Source: Vibrio sinaloensis DSM 21326
GTDB lineage: Bacteria; Pseudomonadota; Gammaproteobacteria; Enterobacterales; Vibrionaceae
Assembly: GCF_000189275.1 (NCBI RefSeq)
Contig: NZ_AEVT01000106.1
Coordinates: 19,846-83,845 of the forward strand
Length of the DNA: 64,000 nt
Direction: 5' to 3'
The position numbers were made by a program, and so were the translations under genes. Below, piece after piece: positions 45,710-55,771 of the stretch (positions are counted from its first letter, which is position 1; each line of letters opens with the position of its first letter). Below the pieces are notes generated by a model that saw only the letters and a program-made list of their open reading frames with translations, was not told the origin of the DNA and ran no database searches.

Positions 45710-47188
45710 CTAGAACCTTTCTGCTTCACTGTTCCAGTAGTGAGGCTCATCATCTGTCGACTTCTCTAGTAATTCGTTTGCCTTGGCTACCATGTACTTA
45801 GGTTGAGCAATCACAATATCTTCTGGTACTCGTTGCCCGTTAGCGATGTAAGCGACTGGGAGCGCATTTTGCACTACGACACTTACAAACTCACCTAGAC
45901 TCAATGACTCATCCAGTTTAGTCATGATGCATCCAGAGAGAGGGATACGCTTAAAGTGGTCAATGGTTTCTTGCAACACTTTTCTTTGTGCCGTTGCTGG
46001 CAATACCAAGTAGCTGTGAATCATTTCACCACTTTCATGCATTAGGGTGTCTAACTGCTCCGATAACCTAACATCGCGTTGGCCCATGCCTGCTGTGTCA
46101 ACAAGAATTAGGCGACGATTCCTTAACTGATATATTACATCGGCTAACTCTTTGGAATCTTTAGCGACTTTTACGGCACATCCCATAATTCGGCCATATA
46201 TCGCCAATTGTTCGTGCGCACCAATTCGGTAGGTATCGGTTGTTACGAGTGCAACATTGTCTGCACCCCACTCCATGGCAGCACGTGCAGCAAGCTTAGC
46301 CACTGTGGTGGTCTTACCCACTCCAGTAGGCCCGAGCAATGCAACCACACCGCCACGTTTTAAAATATCTTGTTTGGAAATTGGAATCTGATCAGAGACT
46401 AATCCAAGTAGCGCTTTCCACGCTTTTGTTGGTGGCGTGTCTTCCGGAATATAACAAGCCAATTGATCCGCTAAATCAGACGATACGCCCATACGCTCCA
46501 AGCGTTTAATTAACATGGCACGCAAGGGCTCTCGACGCTCGACTTCTTGCCACATAAGGCCAGACACTTGATGCTCAAGAAGACGACGAATGGACGTCAT
46601 TTCCTCTTTCATATCTTCTAGGTCTTCATTGGAGACTGGCGTTTCTGTCGGTCGAGAACGTTCGTACCGTGTTGGGTCTAAGCGCGCTTCTGGTCTTTCT
46701 ACACGACGATCTTCCGCAATTAGCCGCGCTAAGGGCGAATCTTCTTTCAGTTGCACGCGTTCACTGTTTTGTGGTTGCCCAGAAGACTGCTGACGCTGGA
46801 GCAATGCCGATAAAGAATCAGCACCTTGCTCTTGTTCGTCTTCCTCAGGTTTACCACCGCTATACTGTTTCAGCATATTGGCGAAGCGCTTAGTCATTGA
46901 ACGCCCAGAGTCAGCCTGAGTTTGCAAAGTCACACGGTCGTCTTCCAGTTGACGCTTTGATTGCGTGGGTAAGGAAGCAGGCGCCTGACGAGGAGCATGC
47001 CTTGGGCTAGAGCCATAGTTGCTGTTATTAGAACGATTCGCCGAGCTTTCGTTATCAACAGCAGCAACAATCTCTACGCCACCAGCGACTTTTTTGTTTG
47101 ACATGATCACCGCATCGTCACCTAACTCCCCTTTCACTTGGAGCAGTGCCGTACGCATGTCTTTGGCAAAAAATCGTTTAATCTTCAA
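45710..47188 (-). CDS. flhF: flagellar placement GTPase FlhF
   Basis: This 492-residue SRP-type GTPase has an N-terminal B domain with a conserved start (MKIKRFFAKDMRTALLQVK), a disordered middle (about 60-200), an N domain and a G domain with GPTGVGKTTTVAKLAA, DTYRIGAHEQL, DTAGMGQRD and TKLDES. It recruits the first flagellar ring components to the pole. It lies 29 bp after flhA. Confidence 0.96.
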   Translation of the reverse strand: MKIKRFFAKDMRTALLQVKGELGDDAVIMSNKKVAGGVEIVAAVDNESSANRSNNSNYGSSPRHAPRQAPASLPTQSKRQLEDDRVTLQTQADSGRSMTKRFANMLKQYSGGKPEEDEQEQGADSLSALLQRQQSSGQPQNSERVQLKEDSPLARLIAEDRRVERPEARLDPTRYERSRPTETPVSNEDLEDMKEEMTSIRRLLEHQVSGLMWQEVERREPLRAMLIKRLERMGVSSDLADQLACYIPEDTPPTKAWKALLGLVSDQIPISKQDILKRGGVVALLGPTGVGKTTTVAKLAARAAMEWGADNVALVTTDTYRIGAHEQLAIYGRIMGCAVKVAKDSKELADVIYQLRNRRLILVDTAGMGQRDVRLSEQLDTLMHESGEMIHSYLVLPATAQRKVLQETIDHFKRIPLSGCIMTKLDESLSLGEFVSVVVQNALPVAYIANGQRVPEDIVIAQPKYMVAKANELLEKSTDDEPHYWNSEAERF

Positions 47189-47217
47189 TTTGGGTACCGT
47201 CTATTCACGCATCAGAG

Positions 47218-49311
47218 CTAGTTACCAACAGCTTGAACAATGCGAATTTGTTTCTCGTCTGGAATTTCCTGATAAGAGAGCACTCTCAACGATGGAATGG
47301 TGTTCTTCACAAACTTAGCCAAGGTTGAACGCAAGACTCCTGAGGTTAGCAACACGGCTGGTTCACCTTTAAGCTCTTGCTCTTGAGTCGCCTGACTTAA
47401 TGATGATTGTAGTCGCTCTGCCAAACCTGGTTCGATTCCTGCGGATTCTCCTCCAGACGCCTGCATGGTTTGATGCAATATTTGTTCCAGCTCTGGAATT
47501 AAGGTTATCACTGGCAATTCTGGCTCTATCCCATTGATTTCTTGAACAATTAGACGTCTCAGTGAAATCCGAACTGCCGCAGTGAGGATGTCAGGTTCTT
47601 GACTTTTGCTCGAGTACTCGGACAAGGTTTGAACAATAGTACGAATGTCTCGGATAGGTACCGCTTCGTTAAGCAGGTTTTGCAATACTTTAACGACCAC
47701 GCCAAGCTGCAGTTGATCAGGTACAAAGCTTTCAACCAATTTCGGAGTACTTCGTCCCAACATTTCCAGGAGATTCTGTACTTCTTCGTGCCCAATAAGT
47801 TGAGAAGCGTTATTGGTAAGTAGTTGGCTTAAATGCGTCGCCAATACGGTAGATGAGTCAACGACGGTATAACCGAGCGCCTGAGCATGCTCTCTTTGAT
47901 CTTCTCGAATCCATACGGCTTCCAAACCAAACGCGGGGTCAATTGTGGGCTCGCCATCGATCATGCCGTAAACCTGACCTGGGTTAATCGCCAGTTCCAT
48001 ATCTGGACGGATTTCCGCTTCCCCTACCGCGACCCCCATCAGCGTAATGCGGTAACTATTTGGTGTTAACTCAAGATTGTCGCGAATATGCACAGCAGGG
48101 ATCAGAAAACCAAAATCTTGTGAAAGTTTTTTCCGAACCCCTTTGACTCGCTCGAGTAATTCACCTCCTTGGTCCTTGTCAACCAATGGAATCAAACGGT
48201 AGCCCACTTCCAAACCGACAATATCAACGGGTTGAACGTCATCCCACGAAAGCTCTTTCGGGGTTGGGGCTTCCGCTTCGGTCGTCGCGGGGAGATTGGT
48301 CTTTTCTTGCTCTTTTTTCTGCTTACGGGTGATCCAGTATGCAGCACCTCCGGCTAACGTCGCCAAAAGTAAAAACGCAAAGTGTGGCATACCCGGAACA
48401 ACACCCATAACCCCCAAAATAGCAGCGGTAATCATTAAGGCTTTAGGGTTGTCGAACATTTGGAAAACGACTTGCTGTCCCATGTCTTCGTCTGTGTTTT
48501 GACGTGTCACCATGATTGCCGCACCAATCGACAGCAACAGCGATGGAATTTGAGCAACCAAACCATCACCGATGGTTAACAGGGTATAAATTTGAATCGC
48601 TTCGCCAAAACCTAGGCCGTATTGCGCCATACCGATAGATAAGCCGCCGATAATGTTAATAAACAGAATCAAAATACCGGCGATAGCATCGCCTTTAACA
48701 AACTTAGACGCACCGTCCATCGAACCATAGAAGTCGGCTTCTTTGGTAACTTCTTGACGACGTGTTCGAGCCTGATCTTGGTCAATCAAGCCAGCATTCA
48801 AGTCCGCATCAATGGCCATTTGTTTACCGGGTAACGCATCCAAGGTAAAGCGTGCACTGACTTCGGATATGCGCCCCGCACCTTTGGTTACAACCATAAA
48901 GTTAATGATCATCAAGATTAGGAAGACAACCAAACCCACAGCGTAATTACCGCCGATTACAACGCTACCGAACGCCTCGATAACGCTACCTGCCGCACCA
49001 GAGCCTTCATGACCGTAAAGTAGTACCACACGAGTTGACGCGACGTTCAATGCAAGACGTAACAAGGTCGCGATCAGCAGTACAGTTGGAAATGCGGCAA
49101 AATCCAATGGCCTGCGGGTATAAACAGTAACCAGCAAAACCACCATCGCTAACGCAATGTTAAAGGTAAAGAATAAGTCGAGTAGAAACGCTGGTATTGG
49201 CAAAACCACCATGCCCAACGTTGCCAAAACCATAACTGGCGCACCAATAGCTGGCATCGCTCTTTGGGGAATGTTTGGCAGCTTATCCGCAAAAGGTAAA
49301 GAAAACTTCAT
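47218..49311 (-). CDS. flhA: flagellar export apparatus protein FlhA
   Basis: This 697-residue protein has eight membrane helices in its first 330 residues, including the FHIPEP-type loop (GRISEVSARFTLDALPGKQ), and a large cytoplasmic domain (about 360-697) that forms the nonameric export ring. It is the first gene of the long flagellar/chemotaxis operon. flhB is not upstream here; in vibrios it is located with fliOPQR. A sigma-54-type promoter lies 48-63 bp before the start. Confidence 0.96.
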   Translation of the reverse strand: MKFSLPFADKLPNIPQRAMPAIGAPVMVLATLGMVVLPIPAFLLDLFFTFNIALAMVVLLVTVYTRRPLDFAAFPTVLLIATLLRLALNVASTRVVLLYGHEGSGAAGSVIEAFGSVVIGGNYAVGLVVFLILMIINFMVVTKGAGRISEVSARFTLDALPGKQMAIDADLNAGLIDQDQARTRRQEVTKEADFYGSMDGASKFVKGDAIAGILILFINIIGGLSIGMAQYGLGFGEAIQIYTLLTIGDGLVAQIPSLLLSIGAAIMVTRQNTDEDMGQQVVFQMFDNPKALMITAAILGVMGVVPGMPHFAFLLLATLAGGAAYWITRKQKKEQEKTNLPATTEAEAPTPKELSWDDVQPVDIVGLEVGYRLIPLVDKDQGGELLERVKGVRKKLSQDFGFLIPAVHIRDNLELTPNSYRITLMGVAVGEAEIRPDMELAINPGQVYGMIDGEPTIDPAFGLEAVWIREDQREHAQALGYTVVDSSTVLATHLSQLLTNNASQLIGHEEVQNLLEMLGRSTPKLVESFVPDQLQLGVVVKVLQNLLNEAVPIRDIRTIVQTLSEYSSKSQEPDILTAAVRISLRRLIVQEINGIEPELPVITLIPELEQILHQTMQASGGESAGIEPGLAERLQSSLSQATQEQELKGEPAVLLTSGVLRSTLAKFVKNTIPSLRVLSYQEIPDEKQIRIVQAVGN

Positions 49312-49358
49312 AGATTGGCGTTTACAAATGTCTATGGAAAGAGAAACTTAGCCTACTA

Positions 49359-49374
49359 TGCAATTTCCAGTCCA
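49359..49374 (-). promoter_or_regulatory. sigma-54 promoter of the flhA operon
   Basis: The minus strand reads TGGACTGGAAATTGCA. GG at -24 and GC at -12 have exactly 10 bases between them, and the -12 half TTGCA is perfect; the -24 half is degenerate (TGGACTG against TGGCACG). The predicted start near 49348 leaves a 36-base leader. This agrees with FlrC/sigma-54 class III control known in V. cholerae. Confidence 0.65.
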
Positions 49375-49499
49375 GTTGAAATGTCAAATAACTGGCTGAA
49401 TCTCAGTAGGATAAGTAAATATTGATTGTCGAGGAGTAAAGGTGTTCCACAGAAGGGGGTAAATAGAACACTGATTTTGCCCATTCTTCGCACTAATCA

Positions 49500-49530
49500 C
49501 GGTTTGTTGACGTTTGATGTCAGCAAACCG
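49500..49530. terminator. 12-bp hairpin after sixA
   Basis: CGGTTTGTTGAC (49500-49511), 7-base loop, GTCAGCAAACCG (49519-49530) with one G-T pair. It lies 15 bp beyond the sixA stop. No U-tract follows on the minus strand. Confidence 0.5.
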
Positions 49531-49545
49531 CGAGGTGCTTTAACG

Positions 49546-50010
49546 TTATGGCTGGATATTGAAAGCCACGCTGGCTAGTTTTTCTTTCGCCGCGTATTCG
49601 ATGCAAATAAGCCCAGAGGTCGGGAACATAGGGGGGACCATGTCCGTCACGAACTCTGCCGTTAAATAACCGACCAAAGGTAAATGCGAGACAAGTAAAA
49701 TACTGTCGAGCTGCTCTACCTCAATCAGTGCATTGACATAATCTGCGACCTGCTCTGAGTCACCGTACGGCGTGATATCGTCGCTCGTCTCAATACTTTT
49801 GGCGTCAAACAAAGACGAAATCTCTTGCCAAGTCTGTTGAGCTCGCAAATAAGGGCTGACGAGAACTTTATCAAACTGCTTAATGCCTTGCTCTCGACAA
49901 GCATTAGCGACAGCAAAAGATGCACTTCTTCCGCGATCGGTTAACGCCCGCTCTGCGTCACTGGGGGCATAGTGTTCTGCTTCTCCGTGGCGCATAATAA
50001 AAATCTTCAT
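49546..50010 (-). CDS. sixA: phosphohistidine phosphatase SixA
   Basis: This 154-residue protein is a minimal histidine-phosphatase fold with the RHG motif at MKIFIMRHGEAE (R7, H8, G9) and the second histidine in LVSHLPLVG. It removes phosphate from Hpt domains or from the nitrogen PTS protein in E. coli; the local target is unknown. It is a single gene divergent from the M16 peptidase. Confidence 0.92.
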   Translation of the reverse strand: MKIFIMRHGEAEHYAPSDAERALTDRGRSASFAVANACREQGIKQFDKVLVSPYLRAQQTWQEISSLFDAKSIETSDDITPYGDSEQVADYVNALIEVEQLDSILLVSHLPLVGYLTAEFVTDMVPPMFPTSGLICIEYAAKEKLASVAFNIQP

Positions 50011-50319
50011 GGCTTGTTCCTAAACTGCTCTTGGGAATGACTCTACCGTGATCGTTATGACGATTATTGTATCTGGATTGTACTTTCTACGGCAAAGCAG
50101 CAGCACCAGATTGATCACTTACATGGATAATTATATCAAGTAACACAGCAAAGACTCTGACTTTGTTAACACTCTTTTGTTCTGGGCTAGAGCTCTTATT
50201 CACTAAACTTATCAATCAGATTGTTTGCACACGCCGCTATCCGAGTCATAATTATTAGGTTAAATTGGACTTAAATAGTTGAAACCACATCTGAGTTTCA
50301 TTCCATCGGAGAAAACCAC
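50011..50319. promoter_or_regulatory. divergent promoter region, sixA / M16 peptidase
   Basis: 309 bp without a supportable frame. It should hold both promoters. I see no strong operator or hairpin; AT-rich stretches near 50120-50260 are compatible with promoters. Confidence 0.4.
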
Positions 50320-53094
50320 GTGCATATTAGCCCGAACGACACCAATCAATATCGTTACCTAACATTAGACAACGGTTTGCGGGTCTTGCTTATTCATGAT
50401 GCTAGCGCACAAAAGTCTGCGGCAGCACTTGCCGTCAACGTCGGTCACTTCGATGATCCGAGCGATCGGCAAGGCTTGGCGCACTACTTGGAGCATATGT
50501 TGTTTCTAGGTACTGAAAAATACCCTAAAGTCGGCGAATTTCAGAGCTATATTAGCCAGCACGGTGGCAGCAACAATGCATGGACGGGCACCGAACATAC
50601 GTGCTTCTTCTTTGATGTTACGCCAAATTGCTTTGAACCCGCTTTAGATAGATTTAGTCAATTTTTCTCCGCGCCGCTGTTTAACCCAGAGGCATTAGAC
50701 AAAGAACGACAAGCCGTTGAGTCTGAATACAAGCTCAAGTTGAATGACGACTCTCGACGCCTATATCAAGTCCACAAGGAAATCATCAACCAAGAGCACC
50801 CTTTCAGTAAGTTCTCAGTCGGCAACTTAGAAACTTTGGGGGATCGCGACGGCCAATCGATACGTCAAGAAATCATCGACTTCCATTATCAAGAGTATTC
50901 AGCCGATTTAATGACTCTTGCCGTAACAGGCCCGCATTCGCTAGAAGAACTGCAAGCATGGTGTGAAGAAAAATTCAGCATGGTTCCCAATCACAATCTA
51001 GCAGGTAAAGTCGTTGAGGTCCCTTATATCACACAAGGCTCTACATCAATTCAAGTCAACGTTGAGCCTGTTAAAGACATTCGCAAGCTGATCCTAACTT
51101 TCCCGATGCCCAGTATGGATCAGCACTACCAAACGAAACCTCTCTCCTACTTTGCACACCTACTCGGAGATGAGGGACCCGGTAGTCTCCTTGTCGCATT
51201 GAAAGATCAAGGCTGGATAACCTCCCTTTCCGCAGGTGGTGGCACCAGTGGCAGTAACTATCGTGAATTTACAGTGAGTTGCTCGCTCACATTAGAAGGT
51301 TTAGAGAAAACCGACGATATCGTTCAGGCCATTTTTAGCTACATTACGCTGATTGCGACAAAAGGGATGGATGAATGGCGTTATTTAGAGAAGAAAGCAG
51401 TACTAGAATCCGCTTTTCGCTTTCAAGAACCAACAAGACCGATGGATCTTGTTAGTCACTTAGTGATCAACATGCAGCACTACCAGCCTACAGACGTTAT
51501 GTATGGCGACTATATGATGCTAGAGTATCAACCTGAACTGCTCTCTTCTTTGCTGGCGTATTTTAGCGTAGATAATTTAAGAGTAACCTTAATCGCGCAG
51601 GGCCTTGATTACGATAAAACAGCAAACTGGTACTTTACGCCTTACTCAATAGCACCTTTCTCTGCTCAACAGAAACAGCATTACGTTCAACCGACCAGAT
51701 TGTCGTTTACTCTGCCTGAACAAAACCCGTTTATTTGCTACGAACTCGATCCACAACCTCAAGAAGAACAACACTCCACTCCACAAGTCATTGAAGAGTT
51801 ACCTGGTTTCAAACTGTGGCACCTTCAAGATGATGAGTTCCGCGTACCTAAAGGCGTACTTTATATCGCCATCGATAGTCCACAAGCGATATCGACACCG
51901 CGTAACATTGTCAAAACCCGTCTGTGCGTCGAGATGTTCTTAGACAGTTTGGCCAAAGAAACTTATCAAGCCGAGATCGCAGGCATGGGCTACAACATGT
52001 ACGCTCATCAAGGTGGGGTCACGTTAACTGTCTCTGGATTTAGCAAGAAACAACCGGAGTTGATGCAGCTAATTTTACGGCGCTTCGCAAACCGCGACTT
52101 TAGCCAACAACGTTTTGATACCATTAAGCAGCAAATGCTTAGAAATTGGCGAAATGCTGCGCAAGACCGCCCTATATCTCAGCTGTTCAATGCTCTTACC
52201 GGTATACTTCAACCAAATAACCCTCCATATGCGGTGCTATTGGAAGCTTTGGAGACCGTTGAAGTGGACGAGTTGGCCAGTTTTGTCGAAGGCATTCTGG
52301 CGGAACTGCATGTTGAGATGTTCGTCTATGGTGACTGGACAAAAGCGGATGCTTTGAGCTTAGGAAACACCCTCAAAGATGCACTGCGCGTACAGAACCA
52401 ACAGTATGAAGAGTCACTACGCCCATTAGTTATGTTGGGTGAGAATGGCTCATTCCAGCGCGAGGTGTTCTGCGACCAAGAAGATTCAGCGGTCGTGCTT
52501 TATTACCAATGTGAGGACACAAGTCCACGTAGCATTGCGCTTTATTCACTCGCCAACCACCTAATGTCTGCGACCTTTTTCCACGAGATCCGCACCAAGC
52601 AACAGTTAGGCTACATGGTTGGTACTGGTAATCTCCCTCTCAATCGCCACCCTGGTATCGTGTTGTACGTACAATCTCCGAACGCTGCACCTGGGGAGTT
52701 GATCGCATCCATTGATGAGTTCTTGAATGCGTTTTATATGGTATTGCTTGAGCTCAATGAATATCAATGGCACAGCAGTAAACGGGGATTGTGGAATCAA
52801 ATCGCGACACCAGATACCACCTTACGCTCAAGGGCACAGCGTTTATGGGTTGCAATTGGGAATAAAGACACCGAATTCAATCAGAAAGATAAAGTACTGC
52901 AAGAACTAAAGACGTTAGACCGTAGCGATATGATTCGCTTTGTCGTTAACGAACTCAAACCAAGAACGGCCAACCGATTGATTATGCACACGCAGGGCAA
53001 TGCACACCACGAGTCAGAGAAGCTCGAACTTGGTTTAGAGATTGGCTCAATTGAAGAGTTTCAATTAAGACCGAAGGACGTCGAACTGGGTTAA
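50320..53094 (+). CDS. M16 metallopeptidase, pitrilysin/insulinase family
   Basis: The start is a GTG with GGAG nine bases upstream. The 924-residue protein has the inverted zinc motif HYLEH (His55, Glu58, His59) and the distal Glu in the AVESEYKLKL region, followed by the four-domain clamshell layout of protease III. No signal peptide is visible, unlike the periplasmic E. coli PtrA, so a cytoplasmic location is more likely. Its 3' end overlaps the convergent yecM by 4 bp. It degrades oligopeptides by family analogy. Confidence 0.9.
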   Translation: MHISPNDTNQYRYLTLDNGLRVLLIHDASAQKSAAALAVNVGHFDDPSDRQGLAHYLEHMLFLGTEKYPKVGEFQSYISQHGGSNNAWTGTEHTCFFFDVTPNCFEPALDRFSQFFSAPLFNPEALDKERQAVESEYKLKLNDDSRRLYQVHKEIINQEHPFSKFSVGNLETLGDRDGQSIRQEIIDFHYQEYSADLMTLAVTGPHSLEELQAWCEEKFSMVPNHNLAGKVVEVPYITQGSTSIQVNVEPVKDIRKLILTFPMPSMDQHYQTKPLSYFAHLLGDEGPGSLLVALKDQGWITSLSAGGGTSGSNYREFTVSCSLTLEGLEKTDDIVQAIFSYITLIATKGMDEWRYLEKKAVLESAFRFQEPTRPMDLVSHLVINMQHYQPTDVMYGDYMMLEYQPELLSSLLAYFSVDNLRVTLIAQGLDYDKTANWYFTPYSIAPFSAQQKQHYVQPTRLSFTLPEQNPFICYELDPQPQEEQHSTPQVIEELPGFKLWHLQDDEFRVPKGVLYIAIDSPQAISTPRNIVKTRLCVEMFLDSLAKETYQAEIAGMGYNMYAHQGGVTLTVSGFSKKQPELMQLILRRFANRDFSQQRFDTIKQQMLRNWRNAAQDRPISQLFNALTGILQPNNPPYAVLLEALETVEVDELASFVEGILAELHVEMFVYGDWTKADALSLGNTLKDALRVQNQQYEESLRPLVMLGENGSFQREVFCDQEDSAVVLYYQCEDTSPRSIALYSLANHLMSATFFHEIRTKQQLGYMVGTGNLPLNRHPGIVLYVQSPNAAPGELIASIDEFLNAFYMVLLELNEYQWHSSKRGLWNQIATPDTTLRSRAQRLWVAIGNKDTEFNQKDKVLQELKTLDRSDMIRFVVNELKPRTANRLIMHTQGNAHHESEKLELGLEIGSIEEFQLRPKDVELG

Positions 53095-53690
53095 CCCGCT
53101 TGCTCAGACTTAACAATATTCTTCAATGAATGGGGGTGGAGCTTAATGCACACCCCTTTATGTTTAAAGGCGACAGTAGGGTTATTCAAACGCTCACCTT
53201 CTCCTTTCGGGCTAGAAAGTTTGATTTTGACACCTTGCTCTTCAAGAGATGGGTAATTTTCAGCAAACTGCGGGAATTGTCGCTGAAGATCGCACAAATA
53301 GTCATCCGCAGTTTGCGCAGCAGAAGGCACGACGAATTCTACGTGCTCCCAACTTTGTACGGGATACAATTTTCCTTCTGCAGGATAAGGCAGTTCTAGG
53401 CACTCAATCTTCCAACCTTGAGCCTCTAACGGCTGACTAAATTCAATCACAATAATCGGACGTCCATTAATGGTAGCCGTCGAGATCTCTTCACCAAACT
53501 TAAGCCACTCTTGGTGGGCCATTTGTGCTAGTTCTACATCATTTATACGCAGTGCGATGTGATCCGCTTGAAAAGCCGACAAATTAATATGCAAGATTTG
53601 GCTTAACTGTTGGATTTTATGCATAAAATCGTCGAGTTTGCTCTGCATTTGAGTAGGCATTAATTCAGCATCAATCAGTCTTTGAGACAT
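53091..53690 (-). CDS. yecM: YecM-family VOC-like protein
   Basis: This 199-residue protein resembles E. coli YecM (188 aa), with an isomerase/dioxygenase-like fold: conserved ADHIALRIND, KIECLELPYPAEGKLYPVQ and WEHVEFVVP. The His and Glu residues of these motifs could bind a metal, but no activity is known. It is next to argS, as in E. coli, but divergent from it, with 245 bp between. Its stop overlaps the M16 peptidase gene by 4 bp tail to tail. Confidence 0.88.
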   Translation of the reverse strand: MSQRLIDAELMPTQMQSKLDDFMHKIQQLSQILHINLSAFQADHIALRINDVELAQMAHQEWLKFGEEISTATINGRPIIVIEFSQPLEAQGWKIECLELPYPAEGKLYPVQSWEHVEFVVPSAAQTADDYLCDLQRQFPQFAENYPSLEEQGVKIKLSSPKGEGERLNNPTVAFKHKGVCIKLHPHSLKNIVKSEQAG

Positions 53691-53935
53691 TTTCTATCAT
53701 CCAAAACATTAATTTTTCTTCAATACTAACAAGATCATCAGGAAAAGTAGAAAATTTCCCAGTTCACTCCCTATAAGCGCGCTCATAAAGTTGGTATTAT
53801 GTGCTCCAATTTATGAACTAGATCGAGATATGCATTCATTTCACCTCGGTGAATAATATTCAAGAGTAGCCCTTAGCTCACCTTGACCTCTGGAATGTAT
53901 ACCCAACCAATTCCCTAGAATTGAAGGAAGCGCGT

Positions 53936-55669
53936 GTGAATATCCAAGCACTTATTAATGACAAAGTTTCTCAGGCTTTAGAAGCCGCTGGCGCACCTGC
54001 AGGAAGCCCTGCGGCTGTTCGCCAATCTGCAAAACCACAATTTGGTGATTATCAAGCAAACGGCGTAATGGGCGTTGCGAAAAAGCTCGGTACTAACCCT
54101 CGCGAATTTGCACAAAAAGTATTGGATGTTCTAGACCTAGATGGTATCGCGAGCAAAACTGAAATCGCTGGCCCTGGTTTTATTAACATTTTCCTAAGCG
54201 AAGAGTTTCTAGCGAAACAAGCTGACGCAGCGCTGGCTGACACTCGTCTGGGTGTCGCTGAACAAGCACAGCAAACCATCGTAGCCGACTACTCTGCACC
54301 GAACGTAGCGAAAGAGATGCACGTTGGTCACCTGCGCTCAACCATCATTGGTGACGCTGTGGTTCGCACGCTTGAGTTCCTAGGTCACAAAGTAATCCGC
54401 GCCAACCATATCGGCGACTGGGGTACTCAATTCGGTATGTTGATCGCTAACTTAGAGCGTGTACAACAAGAGTCTGGTGAAGTTTCGATGGAACTGGCCG
54501 ACTTGGAAGCCTTCTACCGTGAGTCGAAAAAGCTATACGACGAGGACGAAGAGTTTGCCGTTAAAGCTCGTAACTATGTAGTAAAACTTCAGGGCGGTGA
54601 CGAGTACTGCGCTGAAATGTGGAAGAAACTGGTCGATATCACCATGATTCAAAACCAGCGTAACTACGATCGCCTAAACGTATCGCTTACTCGTGATGAC
54701 GTGATGGGTGAAAGTATGTACAACGACATGCTTCCGCCAATTGTTGCTGATCTGAAAGAGAAAGGCATTGCTCAAGAAGATGACGGTGCTCAAGTTGTTT
54801 TCCTTGATGAGTACAAAAACAAAGATGGTGACCCGATGGGTGTTATCATTCAAAAACGCGACGGTGGCTTCCTTTACACCACAACGGATATTGCTTGTGC
54901 TAAATACCGTTACGAAACTCTAGGTGCTGACCGCGTACTGTACTTCATCGACTCTCGTCAACACCAACACCTAATGCAAGCTTGGACAATCGTTCGCAAA
55001 GCTGGCTATGTTCCTGAAGAAGTCACCCTAGAGCACCATGCGTTCGGTATGATGCTGGGTAAAGATGGTCGCCCATTCAAGACTCGTGCAGGCGGTACTG
55101 TACGTTTAGCTGATCTTTTAGATGAGGCAGAAGAACGCGCAATCAAACTGATCGAATCGAAGAACCCAAGCTTAGAAACTGAAGAAAAGACTAAGATTGC
55201 CAACACGGTTGCGATGGCGGCAGTGAAATACGCGGATCTGTCTAAGCACCGTACAACCGACTACGTGTTTGATTGGGACAACATGCTAGCGTTTGAAGGT
55301 AATACCGCACCATACATGCAGTACGCTTATACACGTGTTTCTTCAATCTTCGCCAAAGCAGGTATCTCAGTTGATCAACTAGCGGGTGATATCAAGGTTA
55401 CAGAAGAGAAAGAAAAAGCATTGATCGCGAAATTGCTTCAGTTTGAAGAAGCAGTGCTATCTGTTGCTCGCGAAGGTCAGCCTCATATCATGTGTAGCTA
55501 CCTATTTGAACTTGCTGGTCAGTTCTCTAGCTTCTATGAAGCGTGCCCAATTCTAAATTCAGAAGACGAGTCAGTGAAGCAAAGTCGTCTGAAGCTCGCA
55601 GCTCTAACCGCTAAGACGATCAAACAAGGTCTATCTTTACTGGGTATTGAAACTCTAGAGCGCATGTAA
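53936..55669 (+). CDS. argS: arginyl-tRNA synthetase
   Basis: GTG 53936 is the start: GAAGGAAG is well placed and the product begins MNIQALINDKVSQAL, as in E. coli, with the same length (577 aa). The class I signature is HVGH (residues 129-132), and the KMSK position is replaced by the FKTRAGG loop, usual for many ArgRS. The N-terminal Add-1 domain and the C-terminal anticodon-binding DALR domain are complete. It charges tRNA-Arg and needs the tRNA for activation. Confidence 0.98.
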   Translation: MNIQALINDKVSQALEAAGAPAGSPAAVRQSAKPQFGDYQANGVMGVAKKLGTNPREFAQKVLDVLDLDGIASKTEIAGPGFINIFLSEEFLAKQADAALADTRLGVAEQAQQTIVADYSAPNVAKEMHVGHLRSTIIGDAVVRTLEFLGHKVIRANHIGDWGTQFGMLIANLERVQQESGEVSMELADLEAFYRESKKLYDEDEEFAVKARNYVVKLQGGDEYCAEMWKKLVDITMIQNQRNYDRLNVSLTRDDVMGESMYNDMLPPIVADLKEKGIAQEDDGAQVVFLDEYKNKDGDPMGVIIQKRDGGFLYTTTDIACAKYRYETLGADRVLYFIDSRQHQHLMQAWTIVRKAGYVPEEVTLEHHAFGMMLGKDGRPFKTRAGGTVRLADLLDEAEERAIKLIESKNPSLETEEKTKIANTVAMAAVKYADLSKHRTTDYVFDWDNMLAFEGNTAPYMQYAYTRVSSIFAKAGISVDQLAGDIKVTEEKEKALIAKLLQFEEAVLSVAREGQPHIMCSYLFELAGQFSSFYEACPILNSEDESVKQSRLKLAALTAKTIKQGLSLLGIETLERM

Positions 55670-55694
55670 GCCACGTAAAGTGTGAGTTTATTGA

Positions 55695-55724
55695 AAAAGG
55701 TTGACGTGCAAGCGTCAACCTTTT
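55695..55724 (+). terminator. intrinsic terminator of argS
   Basis: AAAAGGTTGACG (55695-55706), loop TGCAAG, CGTCAACCTTTT (55713-55724), then GTTTTA: a 12-bp perfect stem. Confidence 0.93.
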
Positions 55725-55771
55725 GTTTTATTTGCCTTATACTCAGCGTAAAACTAATTTTGGAACTTAAT

